DNA of 64,000 bases from Proteiniclasticum ruminis DSM 24773 (GCF_000701905.1 NZ_KL370832.1:1-64000); one strand, 5' to 3'; shown: positions 53,513-62,271, counted from the stretch's first letter. Notes: generated from the sequence alone by a model not told the origin. Numbers and translations are program-made.

Positions 53513-54703
53513 ATGAACAAAAAAGTAATCGCTCTGATACTCACCGTCATGACAGGGCTATCCATGGCTGCATGTGGGGATAAATCAGAAAACCCTTCCG
53601 CTGGAGAAACACCTCAGGTTTCCACTGAAACTATTAAAATCGGTCTTTATGGCACCATCACCGGTCCCAATGCTTTGGCAGGTGAGATGCTGGAAAAGGG
53701 TGGAAAGCTTGCCATGAAAGAAATTAATGAAGCGGGAGGCATCAACGGAAAGAAGCTTGAACTGGTGGTATACGATGATAAGTCATCGCCAGAAGGAGCA
53801 GTGAAAGCCGTCACAAGACTGGTTGATGTGGATAAGGTTACTGCAATTGCAGCATCAAACTCCTCACCGAATATTTTGGCTACTACACAAATCAGTGAAG
53901 AGGCAAAAGTTCTTCAGGTAGGAGCTGGTACAAGTCCATCTTATACAAATGCCGGATTCAAGTATCTATTTAGAGGAACAGCAAACGGATCATTACCAAA
54001 TTCAGCAGCTGTTGAAGCGATGCTGGAAATGGGAGTAAAGAAAGTGGGCATTTTAAGTGTTGCAGCAGAAAATGGAAAATCTGGTGTGGAAAGTTTCAAG
54101 TCATTATGGGGAGACCAGATTGAAGTGGTTGCTGAAGAAATTTATCAGACCACAGATACAGACTATACAGGTCAAATCGCGAAGATTTTAAGTGCGAATC
54201 CAGATGGTATTCTAATTTATGGAATGACCAATGAATCTGCTTTGGCTATTAAGCAGTTCAGAAGAAATGGGTATGAAGGATATATCTACGGACCAGAAGC
54301 ATTGGGTGTACCAGATCTTCTATCTGTAGCAGGTGAGGCATCTGATAATGTGATTTTCGGATCTGGGGCAGTCATTCCTGCAACCGTTGAAGATGCATCG
54401 AACCCTGTAGAAAAAGCAATGCTGGAAGCTTTCGTTAAAGAGTATGGTGCTCTGCCAGTCTCTGACGTAGTTTATAGAGGATATGATTCTGTGAAACTCA
54501 TCGCTGAAGCGCTGAAAAATGCAAAGGACATCACTGATCCTGAATCCATTCGTGAATCTTTCCTTGCCATCAAGGACTTCCCGCTCATTGGTGGAAATTA
54601 TGACTTTACAGATGGGTCTGGAGATGGCCTGACTTCAGCAAGAAGCTATATTATCCAGGGTGGAAAGCATGTGCTTTTCAGTGAATGGAAGAAAAACAAC
54701 TAA
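53513..54703 (+). CDS. Liv-type ABC transporter substrate-binding lipoprotein
   Basis: The 396-aa protein has a lipoprotein signal (lipobox SMAAC, C21) and a Peripla_BP_6 fold: IKIGLYGTITGPNALAGEMLEKGGKLAMKEINEAGGING near residue 45, VYDDKSSPEGAVKAV near residue 88 and YRGYDSVKLIAEAL near residue 325. This family binds branched-chain amino acids, but also amides, urea and other small molecules. Here the neighbours are a two-component system and a split transketolase, so the substrate may be neither Leu nor Ile. The RBS is AAGGGGGAA. A terminator-like hairpin follows, allowing excess expression over the permease genes. Confidence 0.87.
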   Translation: MNKKVIALILTVMTGLSMAACGDKSENPSAGETPQVSTETIKIGLYGTITGPNALAGEMLEKGGKLAMKEINEAGGINGKKLELVVYDDKSSPEGAVKAVTRLVDVDKVTAIAASNSSPNILATTQISEEAKVLQVGAGTSPSYTNAGFKYLFRGTANGSLPNSAAVEAMLEMGVKKVGILSVAAENGKSGVESFKSLWGDQIEVVAEEIYQTTDTDYTGQIAKILSANPDGILIYGMTNESALAIKQFRRNGYEGYIYGPEALGVPDLLSVAGEASDNVIFGSGAVIPATVEDASNPVEKAMLEAFVKEYGALPVSDVVYRGYDSVKLIAEALKNAKDITDPESIRESFLAIKDFPLIGGNYDFTDGSGDGLTSARSYIIQGGKHVLFSEWKKNN

Positions 54704-54721
54704 CTACAACGCTGAATGAAC

Positions 54722-54760
54722 GGGGGAGGATGAGGGAAATCTCAACCCCTCCCTTTTTTT
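54722..54760 (+). terminator. Attenuating hairpin between the binding protein and permease genes
   Basis: GGGGGAGGATGAG (54722-54734) pairs imperfectly with CTCAACCCCTCCC (54741-54753) and is followed by TTTTTTT. It lies 18 bp after the stop. Partial termination here would give more binding protein than permease, as in many ABC operons. Confidence 0.75.
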
Positions 54761-54811
54761 ACCAAAAATAGAGAAATTGACAAAATTCATCAAAAGAAAA
54801 GGGGAAAAGAT

Positions 54812-55681
54812 ATGATACCACAACTAATTATAGGCGCTCTCATGATCGGTAGTGTTTATGGTCTTGTAGGTCTTGGTTATGGCTTGATTTACAAAGCCTC
54901 CGGTCTTATGACGCTGGCTCAGGGTGATATGCTGATGTTCGGCGCATTTCTGGGGTTGACTTTTTATAAATATATGGGACTTCCATTTATTGTATCACTG
55001 ATGCTTACAATGATTCTCATGTTCTTTCTAGGTATGTTCATCGAAAGAGTACTGGTGACAAAGCTTCTTGCGAAAGGGGCTCAGGTGGTGTATGTCATTT
55101 TATGTACCATATCGATATCTATGATTCTTCAGAATACAGCTATGCTTACCTGGGGTTCCAATGTGATGCAGTTTCCCTCCATTTTCAACAAAAGTACGGT
55201 TGAAGTATTTGGGATGCGTGTTGTACCAGAGAATCTTCTTGCACTTGGGGTAGGTATCGTGGCAATGGTTGGCCTTCATCTGTTCATGACAAAGTCTAAG
55301 TTTGGTACTTCTATGAGAGCCTCCGCCATGGATGAAATGGCTGCGAGTTCTTTAGGTATCAATGTACCTGCAACAAAAGGAGCATCCTGGGGGATAGCCT
55401 CCATGCTCGCCGGAGGCATTGGTGTTGTGGTAGGTCCGATTTTTGGTGTCTACACATCTATGGGGGCAATGATAGGGCAAAAGGCATTTGCTGGTGCAGT
55501 GGTCGGCGGTTATGGAAATATGTATGGCGCTATAGTTGGTGGTTTGTTTTTCGGATTTTTGGAAACCTTTGTTTCTGCATATCTGACATCGAGTTACAAG
55601 GATTTCATCACCTTCGGCATTCTCATTCTTGTGATGATAGTTATGCCAAAAGGACTATTCAATGAGGAGGTTATGGAATAA
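54812..55681 (+). CDS. Liv-type ABC transporter permease (LivH-like)
   Basis: The 289-aa protein has about eight membrane spans and begins IIGALMIGSVYGLVGLGYGLIYKA. It carries the family pattern AQGDMLMFGAFLG near residue 42 and, late, GGIGVVVGPIFGVYTSMG. A cytoplasmic loop around FGTSMRASAMDEMAASSLGINV contacts the ATPases. The RBS is AAAAGGGGAAA. It overlaps the next gene by one base. It forms the translocation pore with the LivM-like subunit. Confidence 0.9.
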   Translation: MIPQLIIGALMIGSVYGLVGLGYGLIYKASGLMTLAQGDMLMFGAFLGLTFYKYMGLPFIVSLMLTMILMFFLGMFIERVLVTKLLAKGAQVVYVILCTISISMILQNTAMLTWGSNVMQFPSIFNKSTVEVFGMRVVPENLLALGVGIVAMVGLHLFMTKSKFGTSMRASAMDEMAASSLGINVPATKGASWGIASMLAGGIGVVVGPIFGVYTSMGAMIGQKAFAGAVVGGYGNMYGAIVGGLFFGFLETFVSAYLTSSYKDFITFGILILVMIVMPKGLFNEEVME

Positions 55682-56694
55682 TGCAGGAAGTATCAAAACC
55701 AACAAAATCCACAGTTTGGAATGTGCTAAGAGGAACCATTCTAGAACATAAAGGAGCAGTTATAGGTGTTCTATTCATAGGTACGGTGGTTGCTTATATG
55801 CTACAGGAAAGATATCTAGCACTGATTTTGTGCTTCATATGTATAAATTCCATTGCTGTAAGTGGTCTCGATATCCTTTTTGGATATACAGGACAAGTGT
55901 CCTTTGGACATGCTGGATTTTATGCTATTGGGGCTTACGGATCCACGCTTCTTTCCATGAAATTGGGTATTCCGGTGATCCTCTCTGTAATCCTTGCAGC
56001 ACTCCTTGCTACTTTTTTTGGTATGATCATCGCTTTTCCTGCTTCTAAGCTTGTGAAGCACTTCTTATCTCTCCTAACGATTGCTTTTGGTCAGATGGTG
56101 TTCATGTTCATTTCAGTGACAGATAAGATCACCAATGGTTTTTCTGGGATTATGAATGTGCCAAACATTACATTTTTCGGCTATACCTTTGTTTCCAATC
56201 AAAGTTATTTCTTCCTCTTTGCTCTTGTGACGTTGTTGGTGATCATCAGCAAAAAAAGATTGATTAACTCAAGAGTTGGAAGAGCGTTCATTGCACTGAG
56301 AGAAAATCCGCACGCAGCAGCAGGAATGGGAATCAATGTCAGGTATTATAAAATTCTTGCTTTTTCACTTTCAGCATTTCTCACAGGACTTGCAGGTGCA
56401 TTCTATGCCCATCTTGTTGGATTCATCAGTCCAGATACCTTTATGTCCAATCAGAGTAATATTTTCATGACGATGCTGCTGTTTGGAGGAATTGCATCTT
56501 ATTTAGGTCCCGTGATCGGATCTGCAATTCTCGTCATTGTAACAGAACTTATGCAGAGCTTTGTAAGTTATCAAATGCTGATTTATGCCTTCTTCATTTT
56601 GGCAGTTCTATTCTATCTGCCAAATGGTGTAGTTGGAATCTATGAGAAGATGCGTATGATTTTACTAAGGCGTAAGGAAAGGAAGGTGAACTAA
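55681..56694 (+). CDS. Liv-type ABC transporter permease (LivM-like)
   Basis: The 337-aa protein has an N-terminal cytoplasmic stretch and about nine membrane spans. Family marks are SGLDILFGYTGQVSFGHAGFYAIGAYG near residue 60 and the ATPase-coupling loop SRVGRAFIALRENPHAAAGMGIN near residue 200. A GGIASYLGPVIGSA segment lies close to the C-terminus. The TAATG overlap with the livH-like gene and zero gap to the ATPase gene show a single operon. Second half of the pore. Confidence 0.9.
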   Translation: MQEVSKPTKSTVWNVLRGTILEHKGAVIGVLFIGTVVAYMLQERYLALILCFICINSIAVSGLDILFGYTGQVSFGHAGFYAIGAYGSTLLSMKLGIPVILSVILAALLATFFGMIIAFPASKLVKHFLSLLTIAFGQMVFMFISVTDKITNGFSGIMNVPNITFFGYTFVSNQSYFFLFALVTLLVIISKKRLINSRVGRAFIALRENPHAAAGMGINVRYYKILAFSLSAFLTGLAGAFYAHLVGFISPDTFMSNQSNIFMTMLLFGGIASYLGPVIGSAILVIVTELMQSFVSYQMLIYAFFILAVLFYLPNGVVGIYEKMRMILLRRKERKVN

Positions 56695-57456
56695 ATGTTG
56701 AGACTGGAAGATTTAACAATAAAGTTTGGTGGTCTTACGGCTGTGAATTCAGTGAATGTCGAAGTCCAGGATGGAGAAATATTTGGGCTCATCGGTCCCA
56801 ATGGTGCAGGAAAAACTACGCTCTTTAATATCGTAAGCGGTGTATATAAACCGACAAGTGGAAAGGTGATTTTTGATGGAGAGGAAGTCCAAGGGACACA
56901 ACCCTACAGAATCAATCAGCTGGGTATAGCGAGAACCTATCAGAATATCAACTTATTTAAAAAAATGACGGTTCTGGAGAATGTTATGGTGGGGTGCCAT
57001 TCTAAGAGTAAAGAAGGACTTTGGGGTGCCTTACTGAAGACGCCAGCACAAAAACAGGAAGAAGAGAGAATTAAAGAAAAGAGTCTTGATATCCTTAAGT
57101 TTATGGACCTTCAACATAAAGCTATGATGAAAGCTAGTAACCTATCTTACGGAGAACAAAGAAGACTTGAAATATCACGAGCTCTGGCATCAGATCCGAA
57201 GCTTTTACTTCTGGACGAACCTGCAGCAGGGATGAACGGGAAAGAGAAGGAGGAGCTGAGTGATCTCATCAAAAAAATCAACAAGCTCGGTATCACCGTT
57301 CTTCTGGTGGAACATGACATGAAACTTGTGATGAAAGTTACAGATAATATTTGTGTACTAAATTATGGAAAGAAGATTGCCTATGGCGATCCTGCATCCA
57401 TTCAGTGCAATAAAGAAGTGATCGAGGCGTATCTTGGAGGTGGAGAATTTGTCTAG
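56695..57456 (+). CDS. Liv-type ABC transporter ATPase (LivG-like)
   Basis: The 253-aa ATPase has Walker A GPNGAGKTTLFN near residue 36, the family-typical GIARTYQNINLFKKMTVLENVMVG near residue 80, the signature LSYGEQRRLEISRAL near residue 150, Walker B LLLLDEPAAGMN near residue 172 and the switch His in LLVEHDMKLV. All residues for ATP hydrolysis are present. It starts directly after the livM-like stop and overlaps the second ATPase gene. Confidence 0.94.
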   Translation: MLRLEDLTIKFGGLTAVNSVNVEVQDGEIFGLIGPNGAGKTTLFNIVSGVYKPTSGKVIFDGEEVQGTQPYRINQLGIARTYQNINLFKKMTVLENVMVGCHSKSKEGLWGALLKTPAQKQEEERIKEKSLDILKFMDLQHKAMMKASNLSYGEQRRLEISRALASDPKLLLLDEPAAGMNGKEKEELSDLIKKINKLGITVLLVEHDMKLVMKVTDNICVLNYGKKIAYGDPASIQCNKEVIEAYLGGGEFV

Positions 57457-58165
57457 TATTTTAGAAATTAATGATCTGCATTTTCACTATGGGGAAATAC
57501 ATGCGTTAAAAGGAGTTAATTTAACGGTGAACAGCAATGAGATAGTGACTCTCATTGGGGGAAATGGAGCAGGTAAAACGACAATGCTCCGCTCTATTAC
57601 AGGGCTACTGGGTAAAATCAGTAGTGGAGAAGTCCGATTTATGGGAGAGAGAATCGATGGAAAGAAGCCACATAAAATTGCTGAACTGGGTCTTGCCCAG
57701 TGTCTTGAGGGTAGACACATTTTCAGTAATCTTACGGTTCGTGAAAACCTAAATATGGGTAGCTATCTCAGAAAGGATTCTGGCATAACAAGCGATTTAG
57801 ATTATGTTTTCCATCTGTTTCCAAGACTTCTGGAACGAGAAAAACAGAGAGCCGGGACACTATCTGGTGGTGAGCAGCAGATGCTTGCCGTGGGGAGAGC
57901 TCTGATGCAAAAACCGAAGCTGATTATGATGGACGAACCATCTTTAGGACTTGCACCACTAATAATACGAGACATATTTAGCATTATTAAGCAAATCAAC
58001 AAAGACGGTATTCCGGTGCTTCTTGTTGAGCAAAACTCCAACGCAGCACTTCAGGTTGCAGATCGGGGTTATGTTCTTGAAACCGGTGAAGTTGTGCTTG
58101 CAGATACCGCGGAAAATCTAAGAAGTAACGATGCCGTAAGAGCTAGTTATTTAGGCGCCTCATAA
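57449..58165 (+). CDS. Liv-type ABC transporter ATPase (LivF-like)
   Basis: The 238-aa ATPase shows Walker A GGNGAGKTTMLR near residue 37, LAQCLEGRHIFSNLTVRENL near residue 80, the signature LSGGEQQMLAVGRAL near residue 135, Walker B LIMMDEPSLGLAP near residue 158 and LLVEQNSNAAL. TTG 57449 behind GGAGGTGG is preferred over the upstream in-frame TTG 57434. It overlaps the LivG-like gene by 8 bp. The transketolase genes follow after only 10 bp, so transporter and enzyme are co-transcribed. Confidence 0.93.
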   Translation: MSSILEINDLHFHYGEIHALKGVNLTVNSNEIVTLIGGNGAGKTTMLRSITGLLGKISSGEVRFMGERIDGKKPHKIAELGLAQCLEGRHIFSNLTVRENLNMGSYLRKDSGITSDLDYVFHLFPRLLEREKQRAGTLSGGEQQMLAVGRALMQKPKLIMMDEPSLGLAPLIIRDIFSIIKQINKDGIPVLLVEQNSNAALQVADRGYVLETGEVVLADTAENLRSNDAVRASYLGAS

Positions 58166-58175
58166 GGAGATAAAG

Positions 58176-59003
58176 ATGGAAAATATTGTTGAAAACACAC
58201 AAATTACTGATTTGAGCATTAAAGCAGCGCAATTGAGACGAGACGTACTCACCATGATTCAGAAGGCGAACTCAGGTCACCCTGGAGGCTCACTCTCTAT
58301 GATGGAGATGATTGTGACACTCTATTACTACAAGATGAGACTAAATATTAAAAACTCTTCAGATCCTAAGAGAGACCGCTTTGTTCTATCAAAAGGACAT
58401 GCAGCGCCTGCGCTTTATGCAGTGCTTGCAGATTTAGGATATTTTGACAAAGGTCTTTTAGATACCTTCCGTCAGTTTGGAAGTCCACTTCAAGGTCACC
58501 CTGACAAGAAAAAACTGGTAGGTCTGGATGCCTCAACTGGATCCTTGGGACAAGGTGTTTCCATTGCTGTGGGTATGGCCCTTGGCGCAAGACTTTCTGG
58601 AGCTGGAGCCTCTGTTTACTGCATCCTGGGAGATGGAGAACATCAGGAAGGGCAGGTTTGGGAAGCAGCCATGGCTGCAGGTCATTACAAACTAAATAAT
58701 CTAACGCTACTTGTGGATAACAATAAACTTCAGATTGATGGAAAAACTGAAGATATCATGGATGTAGGCAATCTTGCAGACAAGTATAGAACATTTGGAT
58801 TCGAGGTCATAGAACTCATGGACGGGCATGATCTATCAGATATGATATCAGCAGTTGACATGCCATCCAAAAACAAACCTAAGTGTATTATTGCACATAC
58901 GATTAAAGGAAAAGGAGTTTCCTTCATGGAGAATGAGGTTGGCTGGCATGGAAGAGGACTTACACTCGCTGAACTGAATGATGCATTGAAAGAACTTTAT
59001 TAG
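58176..59003 (+). CDS. Transketolase, N-terminal subunit
   Basis: The 275-aa protein is the thiamine-diphosphate-binding half of a split transketolase. It shows ANSGHPGGSLSMMEM near residue 30, FVLSKGHAAPALYAVL near residue 69, a DASTGSLGQGVSIAVG region near residue 118, and the ThDP/metal motif GDGEHQEGQVWEA through LLVDNNKLQIDG near residues 155-190. It transfers two-carbon ketol units among sugar phosphates, acting with the next gene. Split forms are common in Clostridia. The operon with a Liv-type transporter suggests that the imported compound feeds a pentose-phosphate or other ketose-phosphate route. Confidence 0.93.
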   Translation: MENIVENTQITDLSIKAAQLRRDVLTMIQKANSGHPGGSLSMMEMIVTLYYYKMRLNIKNSSDPKRDRFVLSKGHAAPALYAVLADLGYFDKGLLDTFRQFGSPLQGHPDKKKLVGLDASTGSLGQGVSIAVGMALGARLSGAGASVYCILGDGEHQEGQVWEAAMAAGHYKLNNLTLLVDNNKLQIDGKTEDIMDVGNLADKYRTFGFEVIELMDGHDLSDMISAVDMPSKNKPKCIIAHTIKGKGVSFMENEVGWHGRGLTLAELNDALKELY

Positions 59004-59012
59004 GAGGATACT

Positions 59013-59942
59013 ATGCCAGAATTAATAGCAACTAGAGCAGCTTATGGTGATGCACTTCTTAAACTGGGACATGAAAACAATAAAGTGGTTGTCTTGGACG
59101 CGGATCTGTCACATGCTACTATGACACATAAATTTGCATCTGCTTTTCCGGACCGGTTTTTCAACGCAGGAATTGCGGAAGCGAATATGACAGGTATGGC
59201 CGTGGGGCTATCTGAAATGGGATATATTCCTGTGATTAGTACATTTGCGATGTTTGGAACAGGAAGAGCATATGAGCAGGTCCGAAACTCCATTGGATAT
59301 CCCCATTCCAATGTAAAACTGGCCATGAGCCATGCCGGAATTACATTGGGAGAAGATGGTGGGAGTCATGAGACCATTGAAGATATTTCACTTATGAGAG
59401 GAATACCAGGGATGACCGTCATCTGTCCAGCAGATGCGCATCAAACAAAAAAAGCACTGGAAGCGGCAGTGGAAATGGAAGGGCCGGTTTATCTCAGATT
59501 AGCCAGAATGCCTTCACCGGTTCTAGAGGATAAACCCTTTGAGATTGGTAAAGGTCAGGTTTATAAAGAAGGACAAGATGCAGTTCTTTTCACCTGTGGC
59601 CTTATGCTACATAAAGCACTTCACGTAGCGGAGAAACTTTCAAAGATGAATATGCAGATCTCCGTCGTGAACATACACACCATAAAGCCCATGGATACTG
59701 AGCTGATTAAAAAGTATGCTGAAAAATGCAAAAAAGTTATTACTTTAGAAGAACATTCAGTGTATGGTGGCCTTGGAGATGCAGTAGCGGATATACTGTT
59801 AGAAAGAGGACAGTATCCAATCAAGAAATTGGGTATCATGGATGTATTTGGACAATCTGGAAAGCCAGAAGAGCTTCTGAGACATTATAGGCTGGACGAG
59901 GAAAGCATCGAAGAAGATGTGATTAAGTTCATGAATAAATAA
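59013..59942 (+). CDS. Transketolase, C-terminal subunit
   Basis: The 309-aa protein carries the pyrimidine-binding domain (VVVLDADLSHATMTHKF, then the catalytic Glu in NAGIAEANMTGMAVGLS near residue 52) and the transketolase C-domain (VNIHTIKPMDTELIKKY, then EEHSVYGGLGDAVADIL). An AGGAGG lies nine bases before ATG 59013. It pairs with the N-terminal subunit nine bases upstream. DXS is a weaker alternative because that enzyme is a single chain. It ends the operon; a terminator follows. Confidence 0.93.
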   Translation: MPELIATRAAYGDALLKLGHENNKVVVLDADLSHATMTHKFASAFPDRFFNAGIAEANMTGMAVGLSEMGYIPVISTFAMFGTGRAYEQVRNSIGYPHSNVKLAMSHAGITLGEDGGSHETIEDISLMRGIPGMTVICPADAHQTKKALEAAVEMEGPVYLRLARMPSPVLEDKPFEIGKGQVYKEGQDAVLFTCGLMLHKALHVAEKLSKMNMQISVVNIHTIKPMDTELIKKYAEKCKKVITLEEHSVYGGLGDAVADILLERGQYPIKKLGIMDVFGQSGKPEELLRHYRLDEESIEEDVIKFMNK

Positions 59943-59955
59943 ACGTATTGCAAAT

Positions 59956-59994
59956 AGAGAGATTTGATTATTTCCAAAAGAATCAAATCTCTCT
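59956..59994. terminator. Terminator of the transporter-transketolase operon
   Basis: AGAGAGATTTGATT (59956-59969) and AATCAAATCTCTCT (59981-59994) form a perfect 14-bp stem with an 11-nt loop, followed by ATTTCATATTT. It begins 13 bp after the stop codon. Confidence 0.82.
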
Positions 59995-60216
59995 ATTTCA
60001 TATTTCGATATAGTAGGCAAAGTTCGCAGATGCAATTCTTATCCAACACAAGGAAAAATTAGCCTCCAGTAATCTTAAAATGGTCCTGCTAAATATAGTT
60101 GAATTAAATTTGATTACAATCATATATATTGGTACAATACAGATATTCAATTAGTTTTCAAAAAGGTCAATTAATGATTATACTGAGCTTTGCTAACATG
60201 AGTTCATAACCAATTT

Positions 60217-60240
60217 TATAACTATCAATTGATAGTTATA
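60217..60240. promoter_or_regulatory. 24-bp perfect palindrome, probable operator of the toxin-antitoxin locus
   Basis: TATAACTATCAA (60217-60228) is followed directly by its exact reverse complement. It ends 23 bp before the GTG of the toxin-like gene. MqsA-type antitoxins repress their own operon through such palindromes. The rest of the gene-free stretch 59995-60263 is AT-rich with no other defensible feature. Confidence 0.7.
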
Positions 60241-60263
60241 ATTAAATTAATTGGAGGTTTTTT

Positions 60264-60672
60264 GTGGACTATAATATGATTTATTCAGAAGAAGTTCGGA
60301 CGTTTCTCACAGAAATTAAAGAAGTACTATCCCATCCGTCATTTCGTATTCATCGGGATTTAGATATTATGTTGAAATGAAAAATGAATCACCAATAGAT
60401 CTTTATACTACAGCAAATACTTTACTGGAGTTGGAGTTCAATAGTTATGATGTGCATAATCAATTTATAGCGCTTGATGTATGTGAGAATATGAAAACAA
60501 TTATTGACGACAAGGATCCTGATTTACCACTTTTTTTGCATTTACCAGAGTCATCAAAAAGAAAGATGTATATATATAGGTAAAAATTCGAGATAGGAGA
60601 AAACATAAAGTTTTCTGTGTGCCATTTCATTTTACAAGATATCCAGCACTGCAAAATCGACCAAATGAATAG
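60264..60672 (+). pseudogene. Decayed MqsR-like toxin gene
   Basis: GTG 60264 behind GGAGG opens a frame (EEVRTFLTEIKEVLSHPSFR...) that stops at 60380. The sequence continues from about 60370 in the next frame (PIDLYTTANTLLELEF, then VHNQFIALDV and FIDDKD-like text) to a stop at 60583. It then goes on in a third frame as DVYI, a TAG, then VKIRDRRKHKVFCVPFHFTRYPA, ending at 60672. Put together, the order of motifs (TTxNTLLxLxF, a DV helix, VYIKVKI, VFCVxFHF) resembles MqsR-type mRNA interferases. Two frameshifts and a stop make it dead. The family call rests on pattern memory and on the antitoxin-like neighbour. Confidence 0.7.
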
Positions 60673-60708
60673 AAAGGTCCTCATTTCTAAAAGAAAGTGG
60701 TGTAGTGA

Positions 60709-60954
60709 ATGAAAAAAGAAGATGAGATAAAGAGTATAAAAATTGATTGCCCGATTTGTAATAAGGTACACGAGTTAGAAATAAAGAGTAGAGAAACAAA
60801 GGGGTTAATTAAGGGTGAAGTTATAGAGTATGAGGAGAACTTTTTCGAATGTCCGGATACTGAAAGTGAGGAGAATGAGTTTGTTTCTGCGTCCATGATG
60901 GATAAAAACTTACTTAGAGCCAAGGATGCCAATCGTAGCAAAAAGGGCTGCTGA
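60709..60954 (+). pseudogene. Truncated MqsA/YgiT-like antitoxin (zinc domain only)
   Basis: The 81-aa product holds the N-terminal zinc domain of MqsA/YgiT antitoxins: CPICNKVHELEIK, then TKGLIKGEVIEYEENFFECPDTESEENEFV and MDKNLLRAKDANRSKKG. It keeps three of the cysteines seen in the two-CxxC pattern of relatives. The helix-turn-helix domain that should follow is lost: past RSKKG the frame ends at TGA 60952, and the next frame gives only LLISLEANKELNELE before stopping near 61000. The protein might still be made but cannot bind DNA in the usual way. Confidence 0.7.
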
Positions 60955-61005
60955 TTTCCTTAGAAGCGAACAAAGAACTGAATGAACTTGAGTGATTTTT
61001 ATTTT

Positions 61006-61034
61006 AAGTCCATCGCGATGTGGTGGGCTTTTTT
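61006..61034 (+). terminator. Terminator after the toxin-antitoxin remnant
   Basis: AAGTCCATC (61006-61014) pairs with GGTGGGCTT (61022-61030), with one wobble and one mismatch, followed by a run of T. It shields the ribose operon from upstream reading. Confidence 0.75.
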
Positions 61035-61146
61035 GTCGTTTCTTTATAAATTTACAATGGAATTGAAGAAAAGATCAAAGAAGAAATAAATTAGCATAAT
61101 TATCCAAGAAAAAATTTACGAAATTTGTAAATGATTACAAAACCAC

Positions 61147-61175
61147 TTGAGATTTCTATTTTTTATCTCTATAAT
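61147..61175 (+). promoter_or_regulatory. Promoter of the ribose operon
   Basis: TTGAGA (61147-61152) and TATAAT (61170-61175) are spaced by 17 bp, a near-consensus vegetative promoter. The start of transcription would be near 61182, just before the LacI-type operator. Confidence 0.75.
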
Positions 61176-61188
61176 AAAATCATAAAAG

Positions 61189-61208
61189 TTAGTAAAACGT
61201 TTAACTAA
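61189..61208. promoter_or_regulatory. LacI-type operator (autoregulation)
   Basis: TTAGTAAAACGTTTAACTAA is a 20-bp near-perfect palindrome centred on CG, as LacI-family operators are. It lies 14 bp downstream of the -10 box and 20 bp before the regulator ATG. Binding of the regulator here would block its own operon. Confidence 0.75.
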
Positions 61209-61227
61209 AAAATGGAGACGATTACTT

Positions 61228-62250
61228 ATGAAGAAAACCATCAAAGACATCGCAAAAGAGGCTGGAGTCTCCATTGCTACCGTATCCTTCATTGTCAATG
61301 GAAAAGATCAGCACATCTCAGAGGCCACCCGCCAAAGAGTGAAAGATGTGATGAAAAAATACAACTATATCCCCAACGCCATGGCGGGAAGCCTGGTGAC
61401 CCGTAGAACAGGCATCATTGGTTTAGTCCTTCCGGACATCACCAATCCATTCTTCCCAGGCATCGCCAGAGGGGCAGAAGACAGAGCCAATGAAGAAGGA
61501 TACAGCATCATCTTCTGCAACACCGACGACAAAATAGAAGTGGAAGAAAAATACATTGAGTCTCTCTCCAGCAAAATGGTGGACGGCATCATCATCGCCC
61601 ATTCCTCCAACAGTGAGGAAATGGGAGAGATTCTTGAAAGAACTCAGATACCCATCATCCTCATAGACAGAGACTTTGATTCAAAGAACATCCTGGGGAA
61701 AGTGCTGGTGAACAACAAAGACGGTGCCTACCAGGCTGTATGCCACATGGTGGAAAGAGGATACAAGAAGATTGCCTATCTCTCTGGGTCCCTAAAAACC
61801 CAAACGGCCATGGACAGATTGGAAGGCTATAAAGAAGCATTAAAAGAAAAAAATCTGCCAGTGGAAGAACATCTCATCAAATATGGAGAGTACCGGGCAG
61901 AATGGGGCAGAAAAGGCGTAAAAGAGCTCCTCACAGAAAAAAGAGACTTCGATGCTGTCTTCTGTGGGAATGATCTCATTGCCATCGGAGCCATGAAAGA
62001 GCTTCTGAAAAATGGGTACAAAGTTCCAGAAGACAAAGGTGTCATGGGGTTTGACGATATTTACATGGCCCAGATGGTGGAACCGGAACTGACCACCGTG
62101 AAGCAGCCCAACTATGAGATGGGCTACCAGGCTGTGGATCTTCTCATCAAGCATCTGAAAGAGAAAAAGTCCACTAAATCACATACAGTTGAAAAGAAAA
62201 CCAGCATGGTGATGCTGAATACGGAAATCACCGAACGAAAATCCATTTGA
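61228..62250 (+). CDS. rbsR: LacI-family regulator of the ribose operon (RbsR-like)
   Basis: The 340-aa protein has the LacI helix-turn-helix and hinge (TIKDIAKEAGVSIATVSFIVNG, residues 3-24, then YIPNAMAGSLVTRRTGIIGLVLPDI) and a periplasmic-binding-like core with VMGFDDIYMAQMVEPELTTVKQP near residue 275. It is the first gene of the operon with rbsK, rbsD and rbsA, so ribose or a ribose phosphate is the likely effector. A GGAGA site lies before ATG 61228. One hinge oddity is SFIVNG where most have SRVLNG; this affects operator contact, not the call. Confidence 0.9.
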   Translation: MKKTIKDIAKEAGVSIATVSFIVNGKDQHISEATRQRVKDVMKKYNYIPNAMAGSLVTRRTGIIGLVLPDITNPFFPGIARGAEDRANEEGYSIIFCNTDDKIEVEEKYIESLSSKMVDGIIIAHSSNSEEMGEILERTQIPIILIDRDFDSKNILGKVLVNNKDGAYQAVCHMVERGYKKIAYLSGSLKTQTAMDRLEGYKEALKEKNLPVEEHLIKYGEYRAEWGRKGVKELLTEKRDFDAVFCGNDLIAIGAMKELLKNGYKVPEDKGVMGFDDIYMAQMVEPELTTVKQPNYEMGYQAVDLLIKHLKEKKSTKSHTVEKKTSMVMLNTEITERKSI

Positions 62251-62271
62251 AAGAAAAAGGAGGAGAAGCCC

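Noticed and set aside
59013-59942. 1-deoxyxylulose-5-phosphate synthase
   Set aside because: DXS is a single long chain; here two separate genes match the split transketolase halves.
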